64,000 bases of DNA from Pseudomonas helleri (GTDB lineage: Bacteria > Pseudomonadota > Gammaproteobacteria > Pseudomonadales > Pseudomonadaceae): assembly GCF_009600315.1 (NCBI RefSeq), contig NZ_WIWC01000022.1, positions 1-64,000 of the forward strand, given 5' to 3'. Positions 7,673-15,912 of this stretch are shown piece by piece. Position numbers and translations under genes: made by a program. A model generated the notes under the pieces. It made no database searches. It saw nothing but the letters and a program-made list of their open reading frames with translations, and was not told the origin of the DNA. The number at the start of each line of letters is the position of its first letter. The first letter of the stretch is position 1.

Positions 7673-8200
7673 TTAGCCTTTGTAGGCAGCAACCGATTTG
7701 GTGATCTCGGCGCGGGCAGCTTCAGCGTCGCCCCAACCTTCGATTTTCACCCATTTGCCTTTTTCGAGATCTTTGTAGTTCTCGAAGAAGTGCTGGATTT
7801 GTTGAATCAGCAGCGGTGGCAGGTCGGTGTACTCTTTCACGTCAACGTACAGCTGGGACAGTTTGTCGTGAGGTACGGCAACTACTTTGGCATCGCCACC
7901 GCCGTCGTCGGTCATGTGCAGAATGCCCACCGGGCGTGCACGGATAACCGAACCTGGAGCAACCGGGTAAGGGGTCACAACCAGCACGTCGAGGGGGTCA
8001 CCGTCGTCAGCCAGGGTGTTAGGGATAAAGCCGTAGTTGGCTGGGTAGAACATTGGGGTCGCCATGAAGCGGTCAACGAACAGGCAATCGCTGTCTTTGT
8101 CGATTTCATATTTGATCGGCGCGTGGTTGGCCGGAATCTCGATGGCGACGTAGATGTCATTCGGCAGGTCTTTGCCAGCCGGAATCTTGCTGTAGCTCAT
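7673..8200 (-). CDS. ppa: Inorganic pyrophosphatase
   Basis: A 175-residue family I soluble pyrophosphatase, the usual bacterial length. It hydrolyses PPi from biosynthetic reactions to two phosphates in the cytosol, using Mg2+. The signature [10 protein letters not shown] (residues about 65-74) with its metal-binding aspartates is intact, as are the upstream [11 protein letters not shown] and the ERPVG-like RARPVG segments. It stands as its own transcription unit with a strong UUCG-loop terminator at 7606-7633. The neighbouring mtfA and dedA genes match the PAO1 arrangement around PA4031. Confidence 0.97.
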   Translation of the reverse strand: MSYSKIPAGKDLPNDIYVAIEIPANHAPIKYEIDKDSDCLFVDRFMATPMFYPANYGFIPNTLADDGDPLDVLVVTPYPVAPGSVIRARPVGILHMTDDGGGDAKVVAVPHDKLSQLYVDVKEYTDLPPLLIQQIQHFFENYKDLEKGKWVKIEGWGDAEAARAEITKSVAAYKG

Positions 8201-8287
8201 TGGGCGGTGCCCCCGTGTATAGGCGAATTTACTTGGCCAATTTGACCAAAAAGTGGCGGCGATTATAGGCGTATTCGTATAACGCCG

Positions 8288-9112
8288 TCACGTCTGGCCG
8301 TGCAGGGGCTGCGCACGGTATTCGGGGTGTTCGCTTTGCAGCGTGAGCAGCCGGGCCAAAGGGTCCTGGCGATAAAACAGGCCGAGTTGTTGATAGACCT
8401 GCGGGTAGGCACGGTTCAGCAGGTCGGGCGCGCTGAAAAAGTATTCGCTGGTGACGGCAAAGAATTCAGCCGGGTTTTCCGCCGCATACGGGTCGATTGG
8501 GGCGTGATCGGGGTGATGATCAAGGATGTGGTTGAGGTGGTCGTAGGCATGTTGCATGGCTTGCGTCCAATCACTGACAACCATGTGGCTGTGCAACGGT
8601 GGCATGCCGTTCGCTGCGCCGTTAAGCATGTCGAGTTTGTGCGCCAACTCATGAATCACCAGGTTGTAACCTTCCCAGCCACCACTGGCGAGAACGCCGG
8701 GCCAGGCCAGAACCACGGGGCCGTGTTGCCAGGCTTCGCCGCTGTGATGACCTTCCCACTCATGTTCCACGCCACTTGAATCGCGATGGCGTTGAGGGCT
8801 GATGAAATCGTCGGGGTACAGCACGATTTCGTGAAAACCCTGATACCAGTCCAGATCGCCGAGGTTGAGCAGCGGCAGTTGCGCCTGCGCGGCCAGCAGC
8901 AGCTGGCCTTCTTCGGTGAGGTCTACGCCCGGCATGGGGGTCAGGTGTTTTTCTTGCAGGAACAGGATGCTGGTTTCGCGCAGCCATTTGTCCTGCGCGT
9001 CATCCAGGCCGTCGAGGATGCTCAAGTGCTGGCGAACGTTGTGCCATACATCAGAAGCAACCGGGTGCTGCGCCAGAATTCTCTGGCGCCGCCATTCGCG
9101 CAGTGACCACAT
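8288..9112 (-). CDS. mtfA: MtfA-type zinc peptidase (M90 family)
   Basis: A 274-residue cytosolic zinc-dependent peptidase of the MtfA/M90 family. The HEXXH zinc motif is HELAHKLD at residues 154-158 (LVIHELAHKLDMLNG), with a downstream Glu in PAEFFAVTSEYFF as the likely third ligand, as in the MtfA/anthrax-factor-like fold. In E. coli MtfA binds Mlc and thereby affects the glucose PTS. Pseudomonas lacks that circuit, so the physiological substrate here is unknown. The gene follows dedA by 15 nt on the same strand and is probably cotranscribed with it. Confidence 0.9.
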   Translation of the reverse strand: MWSLREWRRQRILAQHPVASDVWHNVRQHLSILDGLDDAQDKWLRETSILFLQEKHLTPMPGVDLTEEGQLLLAAQAQLPLLNLGDLDWYQGFHEIVLYPDDFISPQRHRDSSGVEHEWEGHHSGEAWQHGPVVLAWPGVLASGGWEGYNLVIHELAHKLDMLNGAANGMPPLHSHMVVSDWTQAMQHAYDHLNHILDHHPDHAPIDPYAAENPAEFFAVTSEYFFSAPDLLNRAYPQVYQQLGLFYRQDPLARLLTLQSEHPEYRAQPLHGQT

Positions 9113-9127
9113 AAGGGCGGGCCGCGA

Positions 9128-9781
9128 TCAGGCTTTAGCTTTTACAGGGGTGCGGCCCATGCGGCTGCGGATCACGCCAATGATCATCGGCACCAACGAC
9201 AGCAGGATGATGCCCACCACCAGCAACGACAGGTTGGTCTTGATGAACGGTACGTTGCCGAAGAAGTAACCCAGCGTGACCAGACCGCCCACCCACAGGA
9301 TGGTGCCGATTACGCTGAACATCAGGAAGCGCGGGTAGAACATGTGCGCAACACCGGCAACGAAGGGCGCGAAGGTGCGGAAAATCGGCAGGAAGCGCGC
9401 CATGGTCACGGTTTTGCCGCCATGACGTTCATAGAAATCGTGGGTTTTTTCCAGGTAGTCGCGGCGGAAAATTTTCGAATTCGGGTTACTGAACAGGCGT
9501 TCACCCGCCGTTCGTCCGATGACGTAATTGGTGCTGTCGCCCAAAATCGCCGCCACCATCAGCAGGCCGCCCAGCAATACCGGGTCCATGCCGCCGCCAG
9601 CCGCGACCGCGCCCGCAATAAAGAGCAGGGAATCACCCGGCAAAAACGGCATGACCACCAGACCGGTTTCGCAAAAGATCACCAGAAACAGGATGGCGTA
9701 GATCCACGGCCCGTAATTGTTTACCAGCAAGTCGAGGTACACATCGAGGTGCAAGATAATGTCGAGCGGGTTGAAATCCAT
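9128..9781 (-). CDS. DedA-family membrane protein
   Basis: A 217-residue inner-membrane protein of the DedA (SNARE-associated/VTT) family, with about five hydrophobic segments. The family hallmarks are present: ETGLVVMPFLPGDSLLF near residue 40-55 and the conserved GGKTVTMARFLPIFRTFAPFVAG loop around 130-155. DedA proteins are implicated in undecaprenyl-phosphate or phospholipid translocation and proton-dependent homeostasis. The ATG at 9781 is preferred over an upstream GTG at 9790 because AGGTG lies 7 nt before it. mtfA follows in the same direction. Confidence 0.92.
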   Translation of the reverse strand: MDFNPLDIILHLDVYLDLLVNNYGPWIYAILFLVIFCETGLVVMPFLPGDSLLFIAGAVAAGGGMDPVLLGGLLMVAAILGDSTNYVIGRTAGERLFSNPNSKIFRRDYLEKTHDFYERHGGKTVTMARFLPIFRTFAPFVAGVAHMFYPRFLMFSVIGTILWVGGLVTLGYFFGNVPFIKTNLSLLVVGIILLSLVPMIIGVIRSRMGRTPVKAKA

Positions 9782-9969
9782 GTGAAGCACCTGTGTTGAT
9801 GACCCGACTCAGCAGGCCTGTGCGGGGGGAGATGGTATTTAACTACAAGCTAAGTAGTAATTTCGTACAATTTTAACGAGTTGGATTATACGGGCTGACG
9901 CGAATTCTGCTGATGGAGTTTGTAGCCAAGCGTGTATTTGGAAGTAAAGTCTTCGCTTCGCCACTCCCC

Positions 9970-10118
9970 GTAGCAGCTGACGAGTGGTGCGAGGCTGCGT
10001 TCGACGATGCAATCGTCGCCAGCTAATTGAGCGCGGTATATCTGAAATCACCCGACTGTATGGCTTACGGCTGCTACGCAGCCGGACGTAGCCTCGCACT
10101 ACTCGTCAACTGCTACAG
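9970..10118. repeat. REP-like inverted pair between dedA and eutC
   Basis: Two divergent copies of a GTAGCAGYTGACGAGT(G/A)GTGCGAGGC element face each other: plus orientation from 9970 and minus orientation ending at about 10118. The pair spans 149 bp and can form a long imperfect hairpin. It belongs to the same loose family (GTAGCAG-CTG...GAGGCTGCG) as the pairs at 13909-14039 and 51017-51119. The rest of this 353-bp gap (9782-9969) shows nothing identifiable. Confidence 0.8.
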
Positions 10119-10134
10119 AGATTTAGGTCGATTT

Positions 10135-10935
10135 TTAGTCTGCGTCCTTAAGCAAGAAGTTTTCATTGGGAACTTCGGATTCGAGGGTATTAACCTGCGC
10201 TTCGTCTTTCAAGTTAACCCCCGACAGTTGTCGGCGGCAGGCTTCATTCATCAAATACGCCAACCGATGAGCGGCCATGCTGTAGCTCAATCCTTCAAGC
10301 CGAACGTTGGAGATGCAGTTGCGGTAGGCATCGGTCAGGCCGACTTTGGGCGCGTAGGTGAAATACAGCCCCAGGCTGTCCGGCGAACTGAGGCCGGGAC
10401 GCTCGCCAATCAACATCACCACCATCCGTGCGCTCAACAACTCGCCAATTTCATCCGCCACGGCCACGCGGCCCTGTTCCACCAGAATCACCGGCGACTG
10501 GCGCCAGCCAGCTTGGTCGATATGCGCTTGCATGCGGTTCAAAAAAGGCAGGGTGTGACGATGAACGGCCAGCGCCGACAAGCCGTCTGCCACCACGATA
10601 GCCAGGTCGATGCCGCCGGGATTGGCCTGCGCGTGCTCACGCAAGTGTTGCGCCGAAGCTTCATCGAGCTTGCGCCCCAGATCGGGACGTTGCAGGTAGC
10701 TGTTTCGGTCCGGGGCGGCACTGTGCAGCAGCAGCGTGGTTTGCCCGCGCTCGGCCAGTTGTTCACTCAGGCCGGTATGATCAAACGGTAAATGCACCGC
10801 GTCCCGCGCTTGCGCATGGGCGTACTGAAAATCCAGCTGGGCATGGGTCGGCAGGCTGGTGCCCGTGCGGCCCAGCGCAATTCTTGCCGGGGTCAGGCGA
10901 CGCAGTTCAAGCCACGGGTTAAGAGCGTCAGTCAT
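10135..10935 (-). CDS. eutC: Ethanolamine ammonia-lyase small subunit
   Basis: A 266-residue small (light) subunit of adenosylcobalamin-dependent ethanolamine ammonia-lyase, which with EutB converts ethanolamine to acetaldehyde and ammonia. Recognisable family segments are [12 protein letters not shown] near residue 15-26, the [12 protein letters not shown] region and the [18 protein letters not shown] block in the C-terminal half. It begins 2 nt after the eutB stop codon, so the two subunits are translationally coupled. No microcompartment shell genes are nearby, so this is the short, non-compartmentalised route used by pseudomonads. It is the last gene of the exaC-eat-eutBC direction. Confidence 0.97.
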   Translation of the reverse strand: MTDALNPWLELRRLTPARIALGRTGTSLPTHAQLDFQYAHAQARDAVHLPFDHTGLSEQLAERGQTTLLLHSAAPDRNSYLQRPDLGRKLDEASAQHLREHAQANPGGIDLAIVVADGLSALAVHRHTLPFLNRMQAHIDQAGWRQSPVILVEQGRVAVADEIGELLSARMVVMLIGERPGLSSPDSLGLYFTYAPKVGLTDAYRNCISNVRLEGLSYSMAAHRLAYLMNEACRRQLSGVNLKDEAQVNTLESEVPNENFLLKDAD

Positions 10936-10937
10936 GA

Positions 10938-12338
10938 TCAGCGCCCTCCCAAATGAGCCAGCGCCTGACGAAAGGCTGGCGGCAATTGATGACCGAACTC
11001 AATGCGGCCATCGATCTGGGTAAATATTCCGACCTTGCTCAGCCACTGCTCGAACTCTGGGGCAGGTTTGAGTCCCAAGGTTTTGCGGGCATAAAGGGCG
11101 TCGTGGAATGACGTGGTCTGATAGTTGAGCATGATGTCGTCTGACCCCGGAATACCCATGATGAAGTTGATCCCGGCCACCCCGAGCAGCGTGAGCAGGG
11201 TGTCCATGTCGTCCTGATCGGCTTCGGCGTGGTTGGTGTAACAGATGTCGCAGCCCATCGGCACGCCCAGCAACTTGCCGCAGAAGTGATCTTCAAGCCC
11301 GGCGCGGATGATTTGTTTGCCGTTGTACAAATACTCGGGGCCGATAAAGCCCACCACGGTGTTGACCAGAAACGGCTTGAAGTGCCGGGCGACGGCGTAG
11401 GCGCGGGTTTCGCAGGTTTGCTGGTCAACGCCGAAATGGGCGTTGGCCGACAGCGCGCTGCCTTGGCCGGTTTCGAAATACATCAGGTTGTTGCCCAACG
11501 TGCCGCGATTGAGGCTCAAGCCCGCTTCGTAGCCTTCCTGCAATACATTCAGGTTGATGCCGAAGCTGGCATTGGCGGCTTCGGTGCCGGCAATCGACTG
11601 AAACACCAAGTCCAGCGGCACGCCTCGATTGATCGCTTCAATGGAAGTGGTGACGTGAGTCAGCACACAGGATTGAGTGGGGATCTCGTAGCGCTGAATG
11701 ATGGCGTCGAGCATGTTCAACAAGTCGCAGATGGAGGCGATGCTGTCTGTGGCAGGGTTGATGCCGATCATGGCGTCGCCGTTGCCGTACAACAGGCCAT
11801 CCAGAATGCTGGCCGCGATACCGGCCGGGTCGTCGGTGGGGTGATTGGGTTGCAGGCGGGTCGAAAGGCGCCCGCGCTGGCCCATGGTGCCGCGAAACCG
11901 GGTGATGACGCGGATCTTCTGCGCCACTAGCACCAGGTCCTGCACACGCATGATCTTGGAGACGGCGGCGGCCATTTCCGGGGTCAGGCCGGGCGCCAAG
12001 GCGCGCAGGCTGTGTTCGTCAGCGGCGTCGCTGAGCAGCCAGTCACGAAAACCGCCGACGGTCAGGTGGCTCACCGGGGTGAAGGCTAGCCGGTCATGGC
12101 TGTCGATGATCAGCCGGGTGACTTCATCGGTTTCGTAAGGAATCAGTGCTTCTTGCAGGAAATAGGCGAGGGGAATGTCAGCCAGTGCCATTTGTGCAGC
12201 GACGCGTTCACCGTCGTTCTGCGCGGCCACGCCCGCCAGAAAATCCCCTGAACGGGCCGGGCTGGCTTTGGCCATCAAGTCTTTGAGGCTGTCAAAACGG
12301 TAAGTCTGAGTTCCGACCGCGTGAGAAAAAGTTGCCAT
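10938..12338 (-). CDS. eutB: Ethanolamine ammonia-lyase large subunit
   Basis: A 466-residue heavy subunit carrying the substrate site of the B12-dependent ethanolamine ammonia-lyase. The length matches EutB (about 453-467 residues). Conserved blocks include [21 protein letters not shown] near the N-terminus, the [16 protein letters not shown] segment and [19 protein letters not shown], with [22 protein letters not shown] toward the C-terminus. It lies between eat (49 nt upstream) and eutC (2 nt downstream). Expression is expected to depend on ethanolamine through EatR. Confidence 0.98.
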   Translation of the reverse strand: MATFSHAVGTQTYRFDSLKDLMAKASPARSGDFLAGVAAQNDGERVAAQMALADIPLAYFLQEALIPYETDEVTRLIIDSHDRLAFTPVSHLTVGGFRDWLLSDAADEHSLRALAPGLTPEMAAAVSKIMRVQDLVLVAQKIRVITRFRGTMGQRGRLSTRLQPNHPTDDPAGIAASILDGLLYGNGDAMIGINPATDSIASICDLLNMLDAIIQRYEIPTQSCVLTHVTTSIEAINRGVPLDLVFQSIAGTEAANASFGINLNVLQEGYEAGLSLNRGTLGNNLMYFETGQGSALSANAHFGVDQQTCETRAYAVARHFKPFLVNTVVGFIGPEYLYNGKQIIRAGLEDHFCGKLLGVPMGCDICYTNHAEADQDDMDTLLTLLGVAGINFIMGIPGSDDIMLNYQTTSFHDALYARKTLGLKPAPEFEQWLSKVGIFTQIDGRIEFGHQLPPAFRQALAHLGGR

Positions 12339-12387
12339 TCAATGCTCCTTAACGTCAGGCGCAGTGCGCCTGACGTGACGCTCGCGG

Positions 12388-13836
12388 TTAGTGCAAGGCT
12401 TTTTCGGCCTGTTGAATCGCCGCGAATTCCTCTTCCGGTGTACCGGCCACCAAGTGATGTCGACTGTAGAACGCGAAGTAGGCAATCAATACGCCATAAA
12501 TCACCGCCGCGCCAATCACCACCCGCGGGTCCACCAGAAATCCGGCGACGACCGCGACACAAGCAAGCACCAAAGCGATGCCTGAAGTGAAAATTCCGCC
12601 CGGTGTGCGATACGGACGCTCCATTTTGGGGCGACGAATGCGCAGGGTGATGTGCGCAGCCATCATCAGCACGTAGGAAATGGTTGCGCCAAACACGGCC
12701 ACCAGAATCAGCAAATCGCCTTGGCCGGTCAGCGACAGACCAAACCCGATGATGCCGGGAATGATCAAGGCCAGCACGGGGGCTTTGCTTTTGTTGGTCT
12801 GCGACAGTTTGCGTGGCAAGTAACCCGCGCGGGAGAGGGCGAAGATCTGACGGGAGTAGGCGTAAATGATCGAGAAGAAGCTGGCGATCAAACCGGCCAG
12901 GCCCACCAGATTCACAAAGCCGCCCATCCAGGTCGAGCCGCCGTAGGACTTGCTCAGTGCTTCAACCAGCGGGTTGCCGGAGGCCATCAAGTGATGGGCG
13001 CCTGCGCCGCCGGGGCCGATGATCAGGATCAGCAGGGCGAAGGTCACGAGCACCAACATGGCGCCGATCAGGCCGCGAGGCAGGTCGCGCTTGGGGTTTT
13101 TGGTTTCTTCGGCAGCCAGTGGAACGCCTTCGACGGCGAGGAAAAACCAGATGGCATAGGGGATGGCGGCCCATACGCCGACGTAGCCGAAGGGCAGGAA
13201 GGCGCTGGCGCCCTTGGCTTGAGTGACCGGAATGTCCAGCAGGTTGGCGACGCTGAAGTGCGGCACCATCGCCACCAGAAACACGCCTAGAGCGATGGCG
13301 GCGACGGCGGTGATGATAAACATCAATTTGAGCGCTTCACCGACCCCGAAGATGTGGATGCCAATAAAGATGATGTAGAACGCCAGATAAATCATCCAGC
13401 CGCCAATGCCGAACAGCGACTCGCAATAGGCGCCGATAAACACGGCAATGGCGGCGGGGGCGATGGCGTATTCAATGAGGATGGCGGTGCCGGTGAGGAA
13501 GCCGCCCCAAGGGCCGAATGCGCTTCGGGCAAAGCCATAGCCGCCGCCGGCAGTCGGGATCATGGAGGACAGTTCGGCCAGCGAAAAGCACATGCACAGG
13601 TACATGGTGGCCATCAGCAGGGTGGCGATAAACATCCCGCCCCAGCCGCCTTGGGCGAGGCCGAAGTTCCAACCGGCGTAGTCGCCGGAAATGACGTAAG
13701 CCACGCCCAGACCCACCAGCAGGACCCAACCGGCGGCGCCTTTTTTCAGTTCGCGTTGTTGAAAGTAATCGGAGCCGACTTTTTCAAAGTCGACGGAAGA
13801 AGGGGCCGCTGTCGCGGCAATCGGTTCGCTAGGCAT
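12388..13836 (-). CDS. eat: Ethanolamine permease (APC superfamily)
   Basis: A 482-residue amino acid-polyamine-organocation transporter with about 12 membrane segments, matching the ethanolamine permease Eat of pseudomonads in length and context. The N-terminal VGLGVAYVISGDYAGWNFGLAQGGWGG region is characteristic of the first membrane helix in this subgroup. It imports ethanolamine across the inner membrane for EutBC. Upstream, TGGCTCATCTTTTGCT (13899-13884 on the minus strand) is a good sigma-54 promoter, so eat-eutBC may be transcribed separately from exaC. A REP-like pair separates it from exaC. Confidence 0.95.
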   Translation of the reverse strand: MPSEPIAATAAPSSVDFEKVGSDYFQQRELKKGAAGWVLLVGLGVAYVISGDYAGWNFGLAQGGWGGMFIATLLMATMYLCMCFSLAELSSMIPTAGGGYGFARSAFGPWGGFLTGTAILIEYAIAPAAIAVFIGAYCESLFGIGGWMIYLAFYIIFIGIHIFGVGEALKLMFIITAVAAIALGVFLVAMVPHFSVANLLDIPVTQAKGASAFLPFGYVGVWAAIPYAIWFFLAVEGVPLAAEETKNPKRDLPRGLIGAMLVLVTFALLILIIGPGGAGAHHLMASGNPLVEALSKSYGGSTWMGGFVNLVGLAGLIASFFSIIYAYSRQIFALSRAGYLPRKLSQTNKSKAPVLALIIPGIIGFGLSLTGQGDLLILVAVFGATISYVLMMAAHITLRIRRPKMERPYRTPGGIFTSGIALVLACVAVVAGFLVDPRVVIGAAVIYGVLIAYFAFYSRHHLVAGTPEEEFAAIQQAEKALH

Positions 13837-13883
13837 GTGCAGTCACCTGTTCTTTATCGTTTGAAAAATTTGACAGGGTGTAA

Positions 13884-13899
13884 AGCAAAAGATGAGCCA
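13884..13899 (-). promoter_or_regulatory. Sigma-54 promoter upstream of eat
   Basis: On the minus strand TGGCTCATCTTTTGCT has GG at -24, ten intervening bases and GC at -12, close to the consensus TGGCACN5TTGC. Initiation about 12 nt downstream would give a leader of about 35 nt before the eat ATG at 13836. No clear copy of the EatR-type dyad lies directly upstream, where a REP pair sits instead. Confidence 0.65.
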
Positions 13900-13908
13900 G
13901 AGTAATCT

Positions 13909-14039
13909 GTAGCAGCTGCCGTAGGCTGCGTCCGGCGGCGTAGCCGTCGTAAATCCAACTGTTCGGTTTGTTCAGAAAAACCGCATTCATCGAATCTACG
14001 ACGGCTTTGCCGCCGGACGCAGCCTTCGGCAGCTGCTAC
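13909..14039. repeat. REP-like inverted pair between exaC and eat
   Basis: GTAGCAGCTGCCGTAGGCTGCGTCCGGCGG at the left and its near-exact inverse complement at the right (ending at 14039) flank a short AT-rich spacer of 131 bp total. The arms differ at only a few positions and could fold into a long hairpin in the exaC-eat intergenic RNA, perhaps attenuating read-through. Confidence 0.85.
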
Positions 14040-14051
14040 GGGGCCGAGAGG

Positions 14052-15572
14052 TTAGAAGAAGCCCAGCGGGTTGATGTCGTAGCTCACCAGCAGGTTTTTG
14101 GTCTGTTGGTAATGGTCGAGCATCATTTTGTGGGTTTCACGGCCGACACCGGATTTTTTGTAACCACCAAACGCAGCGTGGGCCGGGTAGAGGTGGTAGC
14201 AGTTGGTCCAGACGCGACCCGCCTTGATGGCACGGCCCATGCGGTAGGCGCGGTTGATGTCGCGCGTCCACAGGCCAGCACCCAGGCCGAACTCGGTGTC
14301 GTTGGCAATCGCCAGCGCTTCTGCTTCGTCCTTGAAGGTGGTGATGCTGACCACCGGGCCAAAGATTTCTTCCTGGAAGACACGCATTTTGTTGGTGCCC
14401 TTGAGCAGGGTCGGCTGGATGTAATAGCCGGTAGCCAGATCGCCTTCGAGTTTGGCCACTGCGCCGCCGGTCAGCAGTTCAGCGCCTTCGTTTTTGGCAA
14501 TCTCCAGGTAGGACAGGATTTTGTCGAACTGTTGCTCGGACGCTTGTGCGCCGACCATGGTGTCTGTGTCCAGTGGGTCGCCGCGTTTGATGGCTTCGAC
14601 TTTGCGCATGACCACTTTCATGAAGTCGTCGTAAATGGATTCCTGCACCAGTGCCCTCGATGGGCAGGTGCACACTTCGCCCTGGTTGAAGAACGCCAGC
14701 ACCAAACCTTCGGCCGCTTTCTCAATGAACGCCGGTTCGGCCTGCATGATGTCTTCAAAGAAGATGTTGGGCGACTTGCCGCCCAGTTCGACGGTCGACG
14801 GGATGATGTTCTCGGCGGCGCATTTCATGATGTGTGCGCCCACCGGGGTGGAGCCGGTGAAGGCGATTTTGGCAATACGTTTGCTGGTGGCCAAGGCTTC
14901 GCCAGCTTCTTTACCGAAGCCTTGCACCACGTTGAGCACACCCGGCGGCAACAGGTCGCCGATCAGTTCCATAAACACGGTGATGCTCAGCGGCGTTTGT
15001 TCCGCCGGTTTGAGCACAATGCAGTTACCGGCGGCCAGCGCCGGGGCGAGTTTCCAGGCGGCCATCAGCAGCGGAAAGTTCCACGGGATGATCTGCCCGA
15101 CCACGCCCAGCGGTTCGTGGATGTGATACGCCACGGTGTTGCCGTCAATTTCGGCGGCGCTGCCTTCCTGGGCGCGGATGCAGCCGGCGTAATAACGGAA
15201 GTGATCAGCCGCCAGCGGGACGTCGGCATTCAGGGTTTCACGCACCGCTTTGCCGTTGTCCCAGGTTTCGGTGATGGCCAGCAGTTCGAGGTTCTGCTCA
15301 ATGCGATCGGCAATTTTCAGCAAGACCAGAGAGCGGGCCTGTACCGAGGTCGCACCCCAGGCATCGGCCGCCGCATGGGCCGCGTCGAGGGCCTTTTCGA
15401 TGTCTTCGGCGGTCGAACGCGGGAATTCGGCAATGGCTTTGCCGTTAACCGGCGAAGTGTTAGTGAAGTACTGGCCTTTGACCGGTGCCACGAATTCGCC
15501 GCCGATGTAGTTACCGTAACGGCTCTTGAACGAGACGATCGAGCCTTCAGTACCGGGTTGTGCGTAACGCAT
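14052..15572 (-). CDS. exaC: NAD-dependent acetaldehyde dehydrogenase
   Basis: A 506-residue aldehyde dehydrogenase of the ExaC type, the exact length of the family. It oxidises acetaldehyde, here the product of EutBC, to acetate with NAD+. Catalytic Cys lies in [13 protein letters not shown] (about residue 306) and the general base Glu in [11 protein letters not shown]. The Rossmann GSTPVG motif ([12 protein letters not shown]) is present. It is divergent from eatR, preceded by a sigma-54 promoter at 15652-15637 and tandem dyad sites. A REP pair separates it from eat. ExaC also serves ethanol oxidation in P. aeruginosa, so it may have a double role. Confidence 0.95.
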   Translation of the reverse strand: MRYAQPGTEGSIVSFKSRYGNYIGGEFVAPVKGQYFTNTSPVNGKAIAEFPRSTAEDIEKALDAAHAAADAWGATSVQARSLVLLKIADRIEQNLELLAITETWDNGKAVRETLNADVPLAADHFRYYAGCIRAQEGSAAEIDGNTVAYHIHEPLGVVGQIIPWNFPLLMAAWKLAPALAAGNCIVLKPAEQTPLSITVFMELIGDLLPPGVLNVVQGFGKEAGEALATSKRIAKIAFTGSTPVGAHIMKCAAENIIPSTVELGGKSPNIFFEDIMQAEPAFIEKAAEGLVLAFFNQGEVCTCPSRALVQESIYDDFMKVVMRKVEAIKRGDPLDTDTMVGAQASEQQFDKILSYLEIAKNEGAELLTGGAVAKLEGDLATGYYIQPTLLKGTNKMRVFQEEIFGPVVSITTFKDEAEALAIANDTEFGLGAGLWTRDINRAYRMGRAIKAGRVWTNCYHLYPAHAAFGGYKKSGVGRETHKMMLDHYQQTKNLLVSYDINPLGFF

Positions 15573-15636
15573 GGTGAGTGTCTCCTGGCTTTATTGTGCT
15601 TATGGGAGGGTGCGCTGTGGCGCTGGTCAATCCAGC

Positions 15637-15652
15637 AGCAAAGGCCGGGCCA
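15637..15652 (-). promoter_or_regulatory. Sigma-54 promoter upstream of exaC
   Basis: On the minus strand TGGCCCGGCCTTTGCT matches the -24/-12 consensus with GG, ten bases and GC. Transcription would begin near 15625, about 50 nt before the exaC ATG. The tandem dyad at 15717-15767 lies 65-115 bp upstream, the usual distance for an enhancer-binding protein. Confidence 0.75.
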
Positions 15653-15716
15653 TCTTGCTGAGAGTCAGGCAGGCCGGGGCTTGGCAGGTCTTGGTCAAGG
15701 CGGGCGAACTCGCGAC

Positions 15717-15767
15717 TGTGCCAAAAGTGACACGCTCGCTGTGACAGGGTGTGCCAGGGGTGACACA
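15717..15767. promoter_or_regulatory. Tandem dyad, candidate EatR upstream activating sites
   Basis: Two copies of TGTGCCA-N4-TGACAC occur: TGTGCCAAAAGTGACAC from 15717 and TGTGCCAGGGGTGACACA from 15750, exactly 33 bp apart (about three helical turns). The second is a clear palindrome TGTGYCA-N4-TGRCACA. A CTGTGACAGG lies between them. Position between eatR and the exaC sigma-54 promoter makes EatR the natural ligand. The same sites may autoregulate eatR. Confidence 0.7.
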
Positions 15768-15912
15768 GTCGACGACCGGCGAGTCAGTTCATGATTGCAA
15801 TGGTCGGGAGCCAAGAGGATGCTGGGCGTTCGGTTTGAACTGGGTCTCTGCTGGGGTTGAGGAAAAATGCCTCACACGAGCGCGGGACCGCCGAGAACGG
15901 AGAACAATAACA

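Noticed and set aside
7571..8245. Plus-strand open frame over ppa
   Set aside because: Begins inside the ppa terminator and lies antisense to ppa.
13968..15794. 608-codon plus-strand open frame over exaC
   Set aside because: It is the antisense shadow of exaC, whose family match and catalytic residues are certain; high GC at third positions leaves the opposite strand open.
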